Origin: Bin80 sp965208025
Lineage (GTDB): Bacteria; Bacteroidota; Rhodothermia; Rhodothermales; Bin80
DNA length: 64,000 nt
Assembly: GCA_965208025.1 (NCBI GenBank)
Contig: OZ242302.1
Span: 620,001-684,000 of the forward strand
Direction: 5' to 3'
The position numbers were made by a program, and so were the translations under genes. The notes beneath the pieces were generated by a model. That model saw only the letters and a program-made list of their open reading frames with translations. It was not told the origin of the DNA and made no database searches. Below, one piece after another: positions 45,381 to 55,003 of this stretch (position 1 is the first letter of the stretch; each line of letters starts with the position of its first letter).

Positions 45381-48300
45381 ATGCTCAATAAAGGAGTCTC
45401 TGGACTTCTTAAACGACCGATTGCCGTACTCTCTTGGTCCATCGCCATTCTATTGGCTGGAATCTGGGCGGCACTTGACATTCCAATTGAGTATTCACCG
45501 AACACGGAACTCCCCCGAGTTCGTATTTCTGCATCATGGCCGGGGGCCTCTCCCAGACAGGTTGAGCGCTATGTCACCGCCCCGATTGAGCGTGAGATCC
45601 AAATCGTTCCCGGCATTTCTGAGATCAACAGCCTGTCCTCAGAGGGACATTCCCATATCCAAATCCAAGTTGACCCAGAGATTGACCTGAGTACCTTCAG
45701 CACTCAGATCGGAGAAAACCTGACCCTCCTTCGTGACCGGCTGCCAGAGAATGTTTCGCCCCGTTTGACAAAAGAAATTCCAGAAGTTTTTCGGGATGTT
45801 CAAGGATTTATGACGCTTCGGCTGATTGGCCCCTACAAGCCCGACTCACTTCGGAAAATTGCAGATGAACTACTGAAACCCAAGTTTGAAAGTCTGCCTG
45901 GAATTGATTTAGTTGAAGTGACTGGTGGCAGTGAGCGTGAACTGCTGATTGCATTAGAGCCAGACCGGTTGGATGCTTATGGAATAGAGTATGGTGATGT
46001 GATCTGGAAAATTGGCTCAGCGCTACGCGATCATGTCTTTGGTCGATTGGATGCACATGGTAGAGGGCATCTAATGATCAATAAGCCAGAACTTGACCTA
46101 AATCGACTTTCATCCATCATTGTCAGTCAAAGCACATCAGGGGAACTTCCCATCCGTCTTGACGATGTTGCCAGCCTAAAATTAGGTCAAGCTCCTCAAC
46201 AAAGTATCCGCCGGATTGATGGACATAATGCCGTTGCTCTTGATCTGGAACGCACTCGCGGATCCCATATTCTAGACGTTGCAGAAGCCACCTATGATCG
46301 GATCCATGAGATCCAGTCCTCTCTTCCAGAGAATACAAGACTTCTAGTTGTTCTGGATCGTACGGAGGATGTCCGCGAATTGCTGGATGATCTGACCTTG
46401 CGCGGGGGAATTGGACTCCTCTTGGTGATTCTGGTTTTAGTATTTATGCTCAAAAGCGTTCGTGCCACGATCATTGTGCTGTTCAGTGTTAGCGTAGCCC
46501 TTGCGCCCGCACTTGCACTCTTTCGGTTCTTTGACCTTTCGCTGAATATCATCACACTTGCAGGACTGGTGCTGGTGTTTGGACTTCTTGTAGATAATAG
46601 CGTGGTAGTTGTGGAGCAACTCCTTATGCAACAAAACAAACTCCGCGGCCGGGGAATGAGCCAACTTGAATTATATACCGCTCGCACCCTTGAAGCCATG
46701 CGAGCGGTCTGGCTACCTCTGTTGGGCGGTACATTAAGCACCATGGCGGTCATGCTTCCACTTGTATATCTGAGTGGAGATCTGCGCGATTTATTTTTAC
46801 CCTTTGGGGTTCTGGTCAGTCTTACCCTATTGATTTCATTGATCAGCGCAGTGACCTTTGTACCCGTCGTTGTACGTTTTCTGCCTTCAAAAATTGAAAA
46901 ACCCCAATGGACATGGCTCCGACGTTCCATTGCTGTCCCCTATGCTCTGGTTGTTCGTTTCCCGAAAATAGCACTACTGGTGCTAATACTCATTCTTGGC
47001 ACCCCGCTCTGGAAACTTCCTGCGGAGATAAATCAGCCTCGAGAGGGATGGTCTGGTGAGATTCAGGAACGCTTTGCACATATGTACAACGTTTCTGTGG
47101 GATCTATTTTTGTTCAAGATGTTAGAGAATATCTTGATCCTCTAACGGGTGGAGTACTAAGACCATTCTTCCGAAATGTATCATTCTACAAGCCCTGGAG
47201 CTATCCCGAACGACAAAGCATTTATGTTCGCTTGGGGTTCCCCAAGGGAAATACGATTGAACGCAGTGATTCACTTATTGCGACATTTGAGCAAACTGCA
47301 TTGGCAGAGGAGAGCGTCTATCAAACCGATGTACGGATCAGCGAGGGAGTTGCGCTACTAAACATTGAATTCAAGAAAGGCTCCTTAAAGACTCCAGGTC
47401 CTCACATTCTTCAACGAAAACTGGTTGGACAGGCAATTTTACTTGGGGGAATGTCTGTATCTGTGGGAGAGATTATCCCGCAAACAGGTTATTACAGCGG
47501 TGGTGGTAGTGGAATGAGTGGTGCGAGTGTACGCTTTTACGGACCTAATTACGAGGACCTGGATGCTTTGGTTCACCGATTTGGTGAGTCTATCTCTCGT
47601 CAAAGTCGACGAGTTCATAGTATTGATTACAACGCTACACGAAATACCTGGATACAAAATCAGGCTCGCCAGATATTACAGTTTGACTGGACGGCAGATG
47701 CGACGGCCCGAACCGGCGTTCAGGCTTACTGGCTGAATCATCGCTTACGTCCCTACTTTAATACAACTCATCCTCGCTGGCGGGCGGACATCGCTGGAGA
47801 CTCACGAGTTCCGATCCGCTTGATCATTAACGAAGCATCAACCCTTGATATTGATCGAATTATCCAACGTCCTCTCATCGTCAATGACAGTTCGATGTTT
47901 CGGCTTGCCGGTCTGGCAGACTATAAAATTGTTGAGATGGCGGCCGAGATTGAACGGGAGAATCAACAATATGTCCGGCGGATCAATGTGGACTATCGTG
48001 GCCCATTTAAAATGAGAACAGAGTTCATGGAGCGTGCAGTTGACTCATTCTCGATCCCCCCTGGGTATCAAGTGGAAACTGGATATTCATTCTTTTTTAC
48101 TGAGGAGACAAAGCGTGCCTTCGGCTGGGTATTTGGGGCAACCATCCTACTGGTATTTCTGGTCACTGCTTCCATATTTGAGTCTTGGCGCCTCCCTTTG
48201 GTCGTCATGCTTAGCGTTCCACTCGCGGCAGTAGGTGTCTGCATCGGCTTCCTATTTACTGGTGTTAGCTTCGTAGAGGGTGCATTTATTGGGATGGTTC

Positions 48301-48614
48301 TATTAATTGGAATTGCGGTAAACGATAGTATTCTCTTGACGGATCGCTTTAGGCAATTACAGGTTGCACGGCCTTATGGCAAGCCATCTCTTCTTGCGCG
48401 TCTGGCAGTTCGAGAGCGATTGCGGCCGATGTGGACCACAACATTGACAAGTAGCGTGGCAATGCTACCCCTGATGGTCTTCCCGAATCATGATGATTTC
48501 TGGGTTGGGCTGGCTGTCACGGTTACCGCGGGACTTCTATCTTCTACTCTGTTAGCACCTCTGGCATCAGTTGCCATGCTATCACTCTTCAAGCCCAAGA
48601 GCGCCTTGAAATAG
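45381..48614 (+). CDS. RND efflux pump inner-membrane permease (second)
   Basis: Second AcrB-superfamily permease, 1077 residues. Landmarks are RPIAVLSWSIAILLAGIWAA (TM1), SWPGASPRQVERYVTAPIER, TM4 VFGLLVDNSVVVVEQL near 398-413 (Asp-Asn, as in the first permease) and GMVLLIGIAVNDSILLTDRFRQ near 972. It is about 60 residues longer than the first permease because of extra sequence in the second periplasmic loop (aromatic SFYKPWSYPERQSIYVR and the Gly-rich YYSGGGSGMSG). It may pair with the shared adaptor to form a two-permease pump like MdtBC, or act separately. There is no TolC-like gene in the window. Confidence 0.9.
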   Translation: MLNKGVSGLLKRPIAVLSWSIAILLAGIWAALDIPIEYSPNTELPRVRISASWPGASPRQVERYVTAPIEREIQIVPGISEINSLSSEGHSHIQIQVDPEIDLSTFSTQIGENLTLLRDRLPENVSPRLTKEIPEVFRDVQGFMTLRLIGPYKPDSLRKIADELLKPKFESLPGIDLVEVTGGSERELLIALEPDRLDAYGIEYGDVIWKIGSALRDHVFGRLDAHGRGHLMINKPELDLNRLSSIIVSQSTSGELPIRLDDVASLKLGQAPQQSIRRIDGHNAVALDLERTRGSHILDVAEATYDRIHEIQSSLPENTRLLVVLDRTEDVRELLDDLTLRGGIGLLLVILVLVFMLKSVRATIIVLFSVSVALAPALALFRFFDLSLNIITLAGLVLVFGLLVDNSVVVVEQLLMQQNKLRGRGMSQLELYTARTLEAMRAVWLPLLGGTLSTMAVMLPLVYLSGDLRDLFLPFGVLVSLTLLISLISAVTFVPVVVRFLPSKIEKPQWTWLRRSIAVPYALVVRFPKIALLVLILILGTPLWKLPAEINQPREGWSGEIQERFAHMYNVSVGSIFVQDVREYLDPLTGGVLRPFFRNVSFYKPWSYPERQSIYVRLGFPKGNTIERSDSLIATFEQTALAEESVYQTDVRISEGVALLNIEFKKGSLKTPGPHILQRKLVGQAILLGGMSVSVGEIIPQTGYYSGGGSGMSGASVRFYGPNYEDLDALVHRFGESISRQSRRVHSIDYNATRNTWIQNQARQILQFDWTADATARTGVQAYWLNHRLRPYFNTTHPRWRADIAGDSRVPIRLIINEASTLDIDRIIQRPLIVNDSSMFRLAGLADYKIVEMAAEIERENQQYVRRINVDYRGPFKMRTEFMERAVDSFSIPPGYQVETGYSFFFTEETKRAFGWVFGATILLVFLVTASIFESWRLPLVVMLSVPLAAVGVCIGFLFTGVSFVEGAFIGMVLLIGIAVNDSILLTDRFRQLQVARPYGKPSLLARLAVRERLRPMWTTTLTSSVAMLPLMVFPNHDDFWVGLAVTVTAGLLSSTLLAPLASVAMLSLFKPKSALK

Positions 48615-48823
48615 CTGATCTGATATGGATGTCTCAAGGAGCCCTCTCCTTTGCGGGTTAATGGAGTTGTAAGTCAATAAGCACTCAGGAGAAAATGGGA
48701 CCTTCGTTCAAATATAGAAAAAGTATCTTTCCAATCAAAAACTCTACTGATGAACTTTGATCATCCCCAACGCTCAAACAAGGGAGATCATGAGAACCCG
48801 CAAGATGACTGAATCCTATCTAA

Positions 48824-50203
48824 TCAACTAGTATAGATTGAACGATCGGAATTTTCCATTTTATGATATTTCTGAGCAATCTTCAGTGCCATTTCAAGAG
48901 ATTGGCTCACGTTTAAGCGAGGATCAACCGTAGAGTGGTAGCGCAAATTAAGGTCTTCTTCCCCTACCCCACTGACACCTCCGATACATTCAGTTACATC
49001 TTCACCTGTCAATTCAAAATGAACCCCGCCTAAAATGGTCTTCATCCGTAGATGTATGTCAATGACCGCTTCCAACTCAGCCAAAATACTGGAGAATTTC
49101 CGCGTCTTTATCCCATTGGATGAAGTTTCTGTATTCCCATGCATCGGATCACAGCACCATAACACATTGATTCCCCCCCGTTGGATTGCTTCAATCAGGG
49201 GAGGCAAGAAATTTTCAACCTTATCAATTCCCATTCGAGTAATGATGGTCAGTCGTCCAGAATCGTTGAGGGGATTCAGAATGCGAACGAGCGGCAACAA
49301 GTCACTTGGAGCGATGTCAGAACTGACTTTTATCCCAATAGGATTACGGATCCCGCGCATATACTCAATATGAGCACTATCGTCAAAAAGTGTTCGTTTC
49401 CCGATCCATGGTAAATGAGTGGAAGAGTTATACATTGCATTGGAATGGACAACCTCTCTGGTGAATGCTTCCTCATAGGGTAGATGGAGCGCTTCGTGGC
49501 TCGTATAGAAGGTCACTCTCCCAAGTTCACCAATTGGATGATCCGTCACGGTTTTAGCGAAATCAAGCGCCTCTCGAATTTTATGAATTATTTCCTGATA
49601 CCTTTTCACCGATGAACTTTGTTGCGCAAAGCCGAGGCTCCAGTTTGCCGCATTATGCAGATCTGAAAACCCGGCATCTGCCAATGCACGGACTAAATTG
49701 AGTTGAGCAGTAGAACAATAATAGGACTGTATGAGACGCTGCGGATCAGGAATTCGAGACTCGGCAGTAAATTCGGGCGCATTGATACTATCTCCACGAT
49801 AGGAAGGAAGAGATACTCCATCTCGAGATTCAAATGGATCACTTCTCGGTTTTGCATATTGTCCAGCAAAGCGTCCGACTCGTACAACTGGCATTTGGAG
49901 TCCATAAATCAAAACGACGCTCATCTGAAGTAAGATCTTCAGCCGGTTCTTGATGAAAACCACGTTACAATCATCAAAGCTCTCTGCACAATCTCCACCT
50001 TGTAAGAGAAATCTACGTCCGGCCGCGGCTTCCGCGAGTTGCGTTCGTAAAGCTTCAATCTCCCAAGAAGTAACCAGAGGGGGAAGTGTTTTGAGTTGGT
50101 TGAGGATTGATTCAAGATGTGCTTTATCCTCGTAAGAGACCTGCTGAACTGCTTTTTTCTTACGCCAAGACCCAGGAGTCCAATCGGAAACTGAGTTTCC
50201 CAT
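48824..50203 (-). CDS. 3-deoxy-7-phosphoheptulonate synthase, class II
   Basis: First step of the shikimate pathway, joining phosphoenolpyruvate and erythrose 4-phosphate. 459 residues, the plant-like class II type. Signatures are WEIEALRTQLAEAAAGRRFLLQ, GGDCAESFDD at 69-78 (metal-binding Cys), RVGRFAGQYAKPRSD near 106-120, FYTSHEALHLPYEEA, GIRNPIGIKVSSDI and LWCCDPMHGNT near 343. It belongs to a different family from E. coli AroG/F/H. It stands alone on the minus strand, without other shikimate genes; the HPF-like gene follows on the upstream side after a gap. Confidence 0.95.
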   Translation of the reverse strand: MGNSVSDWTPGSWRKKKAVQQVSYEDKAHLESILNQLKTLPPLVTSWEIEALRTQLAEAAAGRRFLLQGGDCAESFDDCNVVFIKNRLKILLQMSVVLIYGLQMPVVRVGRFAGQYAKPRSDPFESRDGVSLPSYRGDSINAPEFTAESRIPDPQRLIQSYYCSTAQLNLVRALADAGFSDLHNAANWSLGFAQQSSSVKRYQEIIHKIREALDFAKTVTDHPIGELGRVTFYTSHEALHLPYEEAFTREVVHSNAMYNSSTHLPWIGKRTLFDDSAHIEYMRGIRNPIGIKVSSDIAPSDLLPLVRILNPLNDSGRLTIITRMGIDKVENFLPPLIEAIQRGGINVLWCCDPMHGNTETSSNGIKTRKFSSILAELEAVIDIHLRMKTILGGVHFELTGEDVTECIGGVSGVGEEDLNLRYHSTVDPRLNVSQSLEMALKIAQKYHKMENSDRSIYTS

Positions 50204-50326
50204 TTCTAAATTGATTATTTAAGAATACCATCCAACGAATACGCCTCTATCAACGTTTCTGTGAGCGAATTCATTATGTATTTTGAACAGTGGGTATTCA
50301 GAGCATTGTCTGGTTTGGGAACTCCA

Positions 50327-50689
50327 TTACTGAATGCGAACGTTACGGTGTCGCGCGCGCATTCGCTCACGTTGCTCACGGATTTGTCGCTCAACCGCTT
50401 CCAGAGCTTCACTCACCGCAGAACGGACAGAATCCTGAGTGCAGGTGGCTGCAATATTTGCTGGCTTACAATATACGACCATGCGCGCTCGGTACTCAGC
50501 CCGCTTGTTGGCACCACTCACACACTCCAAAGCAACCGAGGCCCCAGATATATCTCGATGACCTTGAGCTAATTTATGTAGTCTAGCTTCAATGGTTTTT
50601 TTTTCGCGCTGAGCAAGTGTTGCATTCTCAACATAGTATTCAATAGCGAACTTGGGCGATTGGGAGTGATTGTCTGTAAAGGAAGCCAT
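50327..50689 (-). CDS. Ribosome hibernation factor, HPF/RaiA-like
   Basis: Small ribosome-binding protein of the S30EA family, 120 residues, predicted to silence ribosomes in stationary phase or stress. It shows the beta-alpha-beta-beta-beta-alpha order: FAIEYYVENATLAQREKKTIEARLHKL, ASVALECVSG, YRARMVVYCKPANIAAT and SVRSAVSEALEAVERQIREQ, with a basic C-terminal tail (RERMRARHRNVRI). It is the short form with no C-terminal dimerisation domain. ATG 50689 (MASFTDNH) is chosen; upstream in-frame codons overlap the carboxypeptidase gene. Confidence 0.78.
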   Translation of the reverse strand: MASFTDNHSQSPKFAIEYYVENATLAQREKKTIEARLHKLAQGHRDISGASVALECVSGANKRAEYRARMVVYCKPANIAATCTQDSVRSAVSEALEAVERQIREQRERMRARHRNVRIQ

Positions 50690-50717
50690 GTAATTGGTTT
50701 GATGATTTAAGTATAAT

Positions 50718-52232
50718 CTAAGGTAAATCTCCATAAATTGGACAATATTTTTCACGTACATAATCCAGCCAAGGACCTGCACTCACCGAACCCATTGTCA
50801 GCCATTCAATGATTTCATTTGCGGACAGCCTGCGTCCCCAGTGATAGATATTCGTCTGTAACCATTCACGGAGGAGGGTAAACTCTCCTCTTGCAATCTG
50901 CCCGTCTAGATCCTTGAGTGTAGACTTTGCACATGCAAAAATTTGGGCAGACATCAGGTTCCCAAGTGTGTAGGTGGGAAAATATCCAATTGCACCAAGG
51001 GCCCAATGGATGTCCTGAAGAGCTCCGTCGGTATCACTCTTTGGCTGTATACCCAGAAACTCTTCCATCTTATCGTTCCACAGCTCAGGCAGCTCCCGAA
51101 CTGTTATTTTTTCCTCAATGAGCATGAGTTCCAACTCAAATCTTAGCATAATATGCAAATTGTACGTCACTTCATCTGCCTCAACCCGAATCGCGGATGG
51201 TCTGACACGATTGATTGCACGGTAGAATGCTTGTAATGAAACCCCTCCTAACTGCCTCTGGAATTGCCGTTGCAGATCACCATAGTAACGCGTCCAAAAT
51301 GCTTCACTTCGCCCGACCTGATTTTCCCAGAGTCTGGACTGTGATTCATGGATTCCCAGTGATGTGCCTTGGGCTAAAAAAGTCCCCTCAAGTTTTGAAT
51401 CAATTCCTTGTTCATACATGCCATGCCCTGCTTCATGGAGAGAACTGAAGAGACCGGAAATCACGTTATGTTCATGAATTCTGGTCGTTAAACGTACGTC
51501 ATTTGTAGAGAATGCGGTACTAAATGGGTGAGCAGATCTATCTTGGCGTCCACGTTGAAAATCAAATCCAATCTCATGGAGAATCTGCATGCCAAACTCC
51601 CACTGATCATTCTTATCATAGGACTGGTTAAGAAAGGAATCATCAGGTTGGCGAGATCCTTTGATCATCCGTACGATCTGCTTCAATGCCTGACGTAAAT
51701 CCCCGAAGATTGACCTCACCTGAGCCGTGGTAAACTCTGGTTCATATTCATCCAGTAGTGCATCATATGGATGTTCTTCGTACCCAATTGCTTCTGCTTT
51801 CTCAATACAGAGTCCCACAATTCGTTCAAGATCATCCGCAAAGTGGCTAAAATTATTTTCACTGTATGCCCTTAGCCAAGAGCCTTTAGCCATGGATGTC
51901 GTTTGGGCAATCTTACCCACTAACTCGGGAGACAATTTGCGGGCACGTGAATAATCTCGTTTGGTGACTCGTACCAAACTTGTCTGGAATCGCATGGGAT
52001 CCCCCACCGCTTCTTGCAGATTTTCTAATAACTCCCCCGTGCGATCGCGAATAAAGATCTCATGTGACGTTGCATAAAGTGTTGCAACTTGGCGAGCCCT
52101 TGACTCCATTGCCTTTTCAGGCATATAGGTCTCTTGATCCCATTCCAACAATGAAGCAGCCGCACGAAGATCACATACCGTGTGTACAATTTTTAGTAAT
52201 TCCTCAAATTCAGATCCGCACTTTGAATTCAT
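50718..52232 (-). CDS. M32-family metallocarboxypeptidase
   Basis: Thermus Taq carboxypeptidase family, 504 residues, a cytoplasmic zinc enzyme that trims C-terminal residues of peptides. The zinc motif HExxH is HEAGHGMYEQG near residues 265-275, followed by GTFLAQGTSLGIHESQSRLWENQVGRS with the third ligand Glu, then RVEADEVTYNLHIMLRFELE and the DxRxT-like GYFPTYTLGNLMSAQ. There is no signal peptide. The HPF-like gene follows 28 bp downstream on the same strand, so both may be transcribed together. Confidence 0.95.
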   Translation of the reverse strand: MNSKCGSEFEELLKIVHTVCDLRAAASLLEWDQETYMPEKAMESRARQVATLYATSHEIFIRDRTGELLENLQEAVGDPMRFQTSLVRVTKRDYSRARKLSPELVGKIAQTTSMAKGSWLRAYSENNFSHFADDLERIVGLCIEKAEAIGYEEHPYDALLDEYEPEFTTAQVRSIFGDLRQALKQIVRMIKGSRQPDDSFLNQSYDKNDQWEFGMQILHEIGFDFQRGRQDRSAHPFSTAFSTNDVRLTTRIHEHNVISGLFSSLHEAGHGMYEQGIDSKLEGTFLAQGTSLGIHESQSRLWENQVGRSEAFWTRYYGDLQRQFQRQLGGVSLQAFYRAINRVRPSAIRVEADEVTYNLHIMLRFELELMLIEEKITVRELPELWNDKMEEFLGIQPKSDTDGALQDIHWALGAIGYFPTYTLGNLMSAQIFACAKSTLKDLDGQIARGEFTLLREWLQTNIYHWGRRLSANEIIEWLTMGSVSAGPWLDYVREKYCPIYGDLP

Positions 52233-52459
52233 AAAAATAATATTTACAAGATCACAGAATATTCAATGATGATACAATCTGAATGGATCCCAACGACTGC
52301 AAATGTTCTTGCTTCAGTGGAAAGATTCAAATTAACCTGGAACCAATAGGTCTGGGGACACCTACCAAAACTTGAGTTAACGTACTTAGGCAAGATTAGG
52401 TGAGAGGCATTCTGAAATTCAGAAACCACTACACTTACTACGCGTGAAATGAGCATTTC

Positions 52460-52535
52460 GCCAACGTAGCTCAGTTGGTAGAGCAGCTCACTCGTAATGA
52501 GCAGGTCGCCGGTTCAAGTCCGGCCGTTGGCTCCA
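52460..52535 (+). tRNA. tRNA-Thr (anticodon CGT)
   Basis: Folds as a full cloverleaf: acceptor GCCAACG pairs with CGTTGGC, D stem GCTC/GAGC, anticodon stem GCTCA/TGAGC with loop CTCGTAA (anticodon CGT, reads ACG), T arm GCCGG-TTCAAGT-CCGGC, discriminator T, and an encoded CCA end. It stands alone between the M32 carboxypeptidase and the hydroxyproline genes. Confidence 0.97.
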
Positions 52536-52626
52536 TTTCCGTGAAAAATTTGCAAACACATCTGACAATAGGGTGTGACATACAAATCGTATTGTAATAT
52601 CTTCGCTTTTTATTGGGAGTTTTCAT

Positions 52627-52728
52627 CTATAGCTCTACGAACATCTCTATTGCCTTGCGCTGCTCTGGGGAGAGGGTTGATAATCTTACTGACATTTTTT
52701 TGATTCTACTCTCGGAAGTGGAAGCCAT
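52627..52728 (-). CDS. Possible 33-residue small protein
   Basis: A short minus-strand frame from ATG 52728 to TAG reads as a basic, helix-forming peptide (SRIKKMSVRLS then SPEQRKAIEMFVEL). The sequence looks protein-like for its size, resembling the end of small helical proteins, but there is no obvious ribosome binding site or known family. It could be a remnant of a longer gene or chance. Confidence 0.22.
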   Translation of the reverse strand: MASTSESRIKKMSVRLSTLSPEQRKAIEMFVEL

Positions 52729-52819
52729 AGCCTTTTAGGTACTTTTCCCTTTACATGATCACTGAACCACTTCTTTTGATTTAAATTGATCATAAAACGT
52801 TCACTTCTGGGATTGCACT

Positions 52820-53857
52820 ATGATAGAACTTCCTGCAGTTAATAAATGGAATCCTGAGGGGCTAACGATCCGCTGTATAGATGCGCATACGGAGGGAGAG
52901 CCCCTGCGAGTGATTATTGGAGGATTTCCTCAACTTTCTGGCTCGACTATCTTAACTCAACGACGCGAGCTGGAAACTTATCACGATGCGCTTCGGACTG
53001 CCCTCATGTGGGAGCCGCGAGGGCATGGTGATATGTATGGTTGTCTCATCACTGAACCAGTAACCGAGAACGCCGATTTTGGGGTGCTCTTCATGCACAA
53101 TGATGGGTACAGCACGATGTGCGGTCATGGAATTATAGCTGTGACCAAGGTGGCAATTGAAGTTGGCATGATTCCAATGACTGAGCCATGTACTAAAGTT
53201 TCTATTGATACGCCGGCAGGACTCGTTACCGCAATGGCACGGATTGAAAATAGTTGCGTACAGTCGGTTAAGTTTCGTAACGTTCCATCCTACGCATACG
53301 CGCTAGATCAATTGATCCACATTCCCGAGATAGGGCATGTGAACTATGATATTGGCTTTGGAGGTGCATACTATGCGTACGTTCAGGCCAGTGAAGTCGG
53401 AGTTGAAACTAAGCCCTCTCACTATTCAGAATTAATTCGTTTGGGTAAAAGGATAAAGCAGTCAATTGCGGAGAATACGACCATTACCCATCCAGATCAA
53501 TCGGATCTGGGATTTCTTTATGGTACAATATTTATTGGGCCTTCTGAATCACCAGACGCTCATAGTCGTCATGTCTGTGTGTTTGCAGATGGACAGGTTG
53601 ACCGAAGCCCTACGGGAACCGGTGTGAGTGGTAGGCTTGCCTTGTTGCATGCCAAGGGGTTGCTCGGGTGCGGGGAGCCAATACGAATTGAAAGCATCAT
53701 TGGAAGCGCTTTCAAGGGAATCGTTATAGATGAAATAAATTTTAGCCCTTACGATGCCATTGTTCCCGAAATTGAAGGCACCGCATTTATCACAGGCCAG
53801 CATACATTTATTCTGGATCCGAATGATCCGTTACGAGATGGATTTCTCCTTCGCTAA
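52820..53857 (+). CDS. trans-3-hydroxy-L-proline dehydratase
   Basis: Proline racemase superfamily, 345 residues. The first active-site Cys is present in MCGHGIIAVT near residue 101. At the second site, where racemases and 4-hydroxyproline epimerases have Cys, this protein has Thr (DRSPTGTGVSGRLALLHAKG near 260-279). That Cys/Thr pair is the known mark of trans-3-hydroxy-L-proline dehydratases, which form delta1-pyrroline-2-carboxylate. Other family marks are DAHTEGEPLRV at 19-29 and FGGAYYAYV. The next gene, 6 bp downstream, encodes a matching reductase, which supports this call over racemase or epimerase. Substrate activity is inferred from sequence. Confidence 0.87.
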   Translation: MIELPAVNKWNPEGLTIRCIDAHTEGEPLRVIIGGFPQLSGSTILTQRRELETYHDALRTALMWEPRGHGDMYGCLITEPVTENADFGVLFMHNDGYSTMCGHGIIAVTKVAIEVGMIPMTEPCTKVSIDTPAGLVTAMARIENSCVQSVKFRNVPSYAYALDQLIHIPEIGHVNYDIGFGGAYYAYVQASEVGVETKPSHYSELIRLGKRIKQSIAENTTITHPDQSDLGFLYGTIFIGPSESPDAHSRHVCVFADGQVDRSPTGTGVSGRLALLHAKGLLGCGEPIRIESIIGSAFKGIVIDEINFSPYDAIVPEIEGTAFITGQHTFILDPNDPLRDGFLLR

Positions 53858-53863
53858 TTTTCC

Positions 53864-54850
53864 ATGAGCCACATACGAATCATCTCTGGTTTAGAAATTT
53901 CCCGGATCATCAAAATGTCCGATGCAATTCAACTGATGCGGGAGGCATTCATTGCTATTTCTTCTGGACGAGCCAGTATTCCCATTCGGATGCACCTGCC
54001 TCACGGAGATGAAGGCGGAAGTTCTACACTATTGATGCCTGTTTATTCAGAAGATCATGCTCAGATTGTCGTAAAACTTGTCAATCTCAACCCAAACAAC
54101 TCAGAACATGGGCTCCCCTTAATTCATTCCCTCGTTGTGTTGAGCGATGCGAAAACAGGTGCTCCTCTGGCGGTCATGAATGGTGAATCAATTACATCTC
54201 TTCGGACTGGTGCAGGAGCTGGGCTGGCTACCGAATTTCTTTCGCGACCTGATTCATCCGTCCTTGCAATCTTCGGAGCTGGAACTCAGGCATACACACA
54301 AGTTGATGCGATCTGTGCAATCCGTCCCATCACTCAAATTATCGTCTTTGGACGTTCATCAGATTCTTCGGATACCTTTGCCAAAAAAGTATCGGATCAT
54401 CGTAATATTCCTGCGGTTAAGGCGAAGAGACCTGAGGAACTGGCGGAAGCAGATATCGTATGTACCGCCACAACATCTATGACCCCTGTCTTTTCCGCCA
54501 GACATCTTGCACCTGGGACACATATTAATGGAATCGGCTCTTATCGCCCTGAAATGGTCGAAATCCCTCCCGATGTGGTTGCAACTGCAAAGGTCGTCGT
54601 TGACCAAAGAGAAGCGTGTCTGAAAGAAACTGGAGATCTTGTTCAGCCGATTCGGCGAGGGGATTTTGACGAATCACATATTCATGCTGAACTCGGTGAA
54701 ATCCTCTTGGGGAGCACTTCAGGTCGTACCAGTGATTCGGAAATTACTTTTTTTAAGTCGGTCGGCAATGCGATTCAGGATCTGGTGGTCGCTCACTTCA
54801 TTGAGAAGCTTGCTAAGGAGATGGGCGTTGGCAAAAATATAACCATATAA
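53864..54850 (+). CDS. delta1-pyrroline-2-carboxylate reductase, ornithine cyclodeaminase family
   Basis: NAD(P)H-dependent reductase of the ornithine cyclodeaminase/mu-crystallin family, 328 residues, predicted to turn pyrroline-2-carboxylate into L-proline. Visible are IKMSDAIQLMREAF, PLAVMNGESITSLRTGAGAGLATEFLSRPDS near 105-135, the nucleotide-binding GAGTQAYTQ near 143, and THINGIGSYRPEMVEIP near 223. Together with the dehydratase 6 bp upstream it gives the two-step route from trans-3-hydroxy-L-proline to proline. Cyclodeaminase activity is the main alternative but fits the context less well. Confidence 0.85.
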   Translation: MSHIRIISGLEISRIIKMSDAIQLMREAFIAISSGRASIPIRMHLPHGDEGGSSTLLMPVYSEDHAQIVVKLVNLNPNNSEHGLPLIHSLVVLSDAKTGAPLAVMNGESITSLRTGAGAGLATEFLSRPDSSVLAIFGAGTQAYTQVDAICAIRPITQIIVFGRSSDSSDTFAKKVSDHRNIPAVKAKRPEELAEADIVCTATTSMTPVFSARHLAPGTHINGIGSYRPEMVEIPPDVVATAKVVVDQREACLKETGDLVQPIRRGDFDESHIHAELGEILLGSTSGRTSDSEITFFKSVGNAIQDLVVAHFIEKLAKEMGVGKNITI

Positions 54851-55003
54851 CCGTACATGATCTTTTGATCAAGCCGCGGTGACATAATCAATCCAGGAAA
54901 AGGCTCATGCATATTCACGCGGCAACAGGGACGAGTGGACGCCAAGCAGAAGCTTGAGCAATCCCGTGGAGATAATACTTCCAATAGAGCTTTCACCTGC
55001 AGG

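Noticed and set aside
48636..48651. Hairpin after the second RND permease as a terminator
   Set aside because: AAGGAG/CTCCTT forms a six-base stem, but there is no following T-run, so the evidence is too weak.
50215..50412. 65-codon minus frame before the DAHP synthase
   Set aside because: It overlaps the HPF-like gene in another frame, and that gene has a clear family match.
52820..53857. Proline racemase or 4-hydroxyproline epimerase call
   Set aside because: Those enzymes need Cys at both catalytic positions; here the second is Thr and the neighbour fits the dehydratase route.
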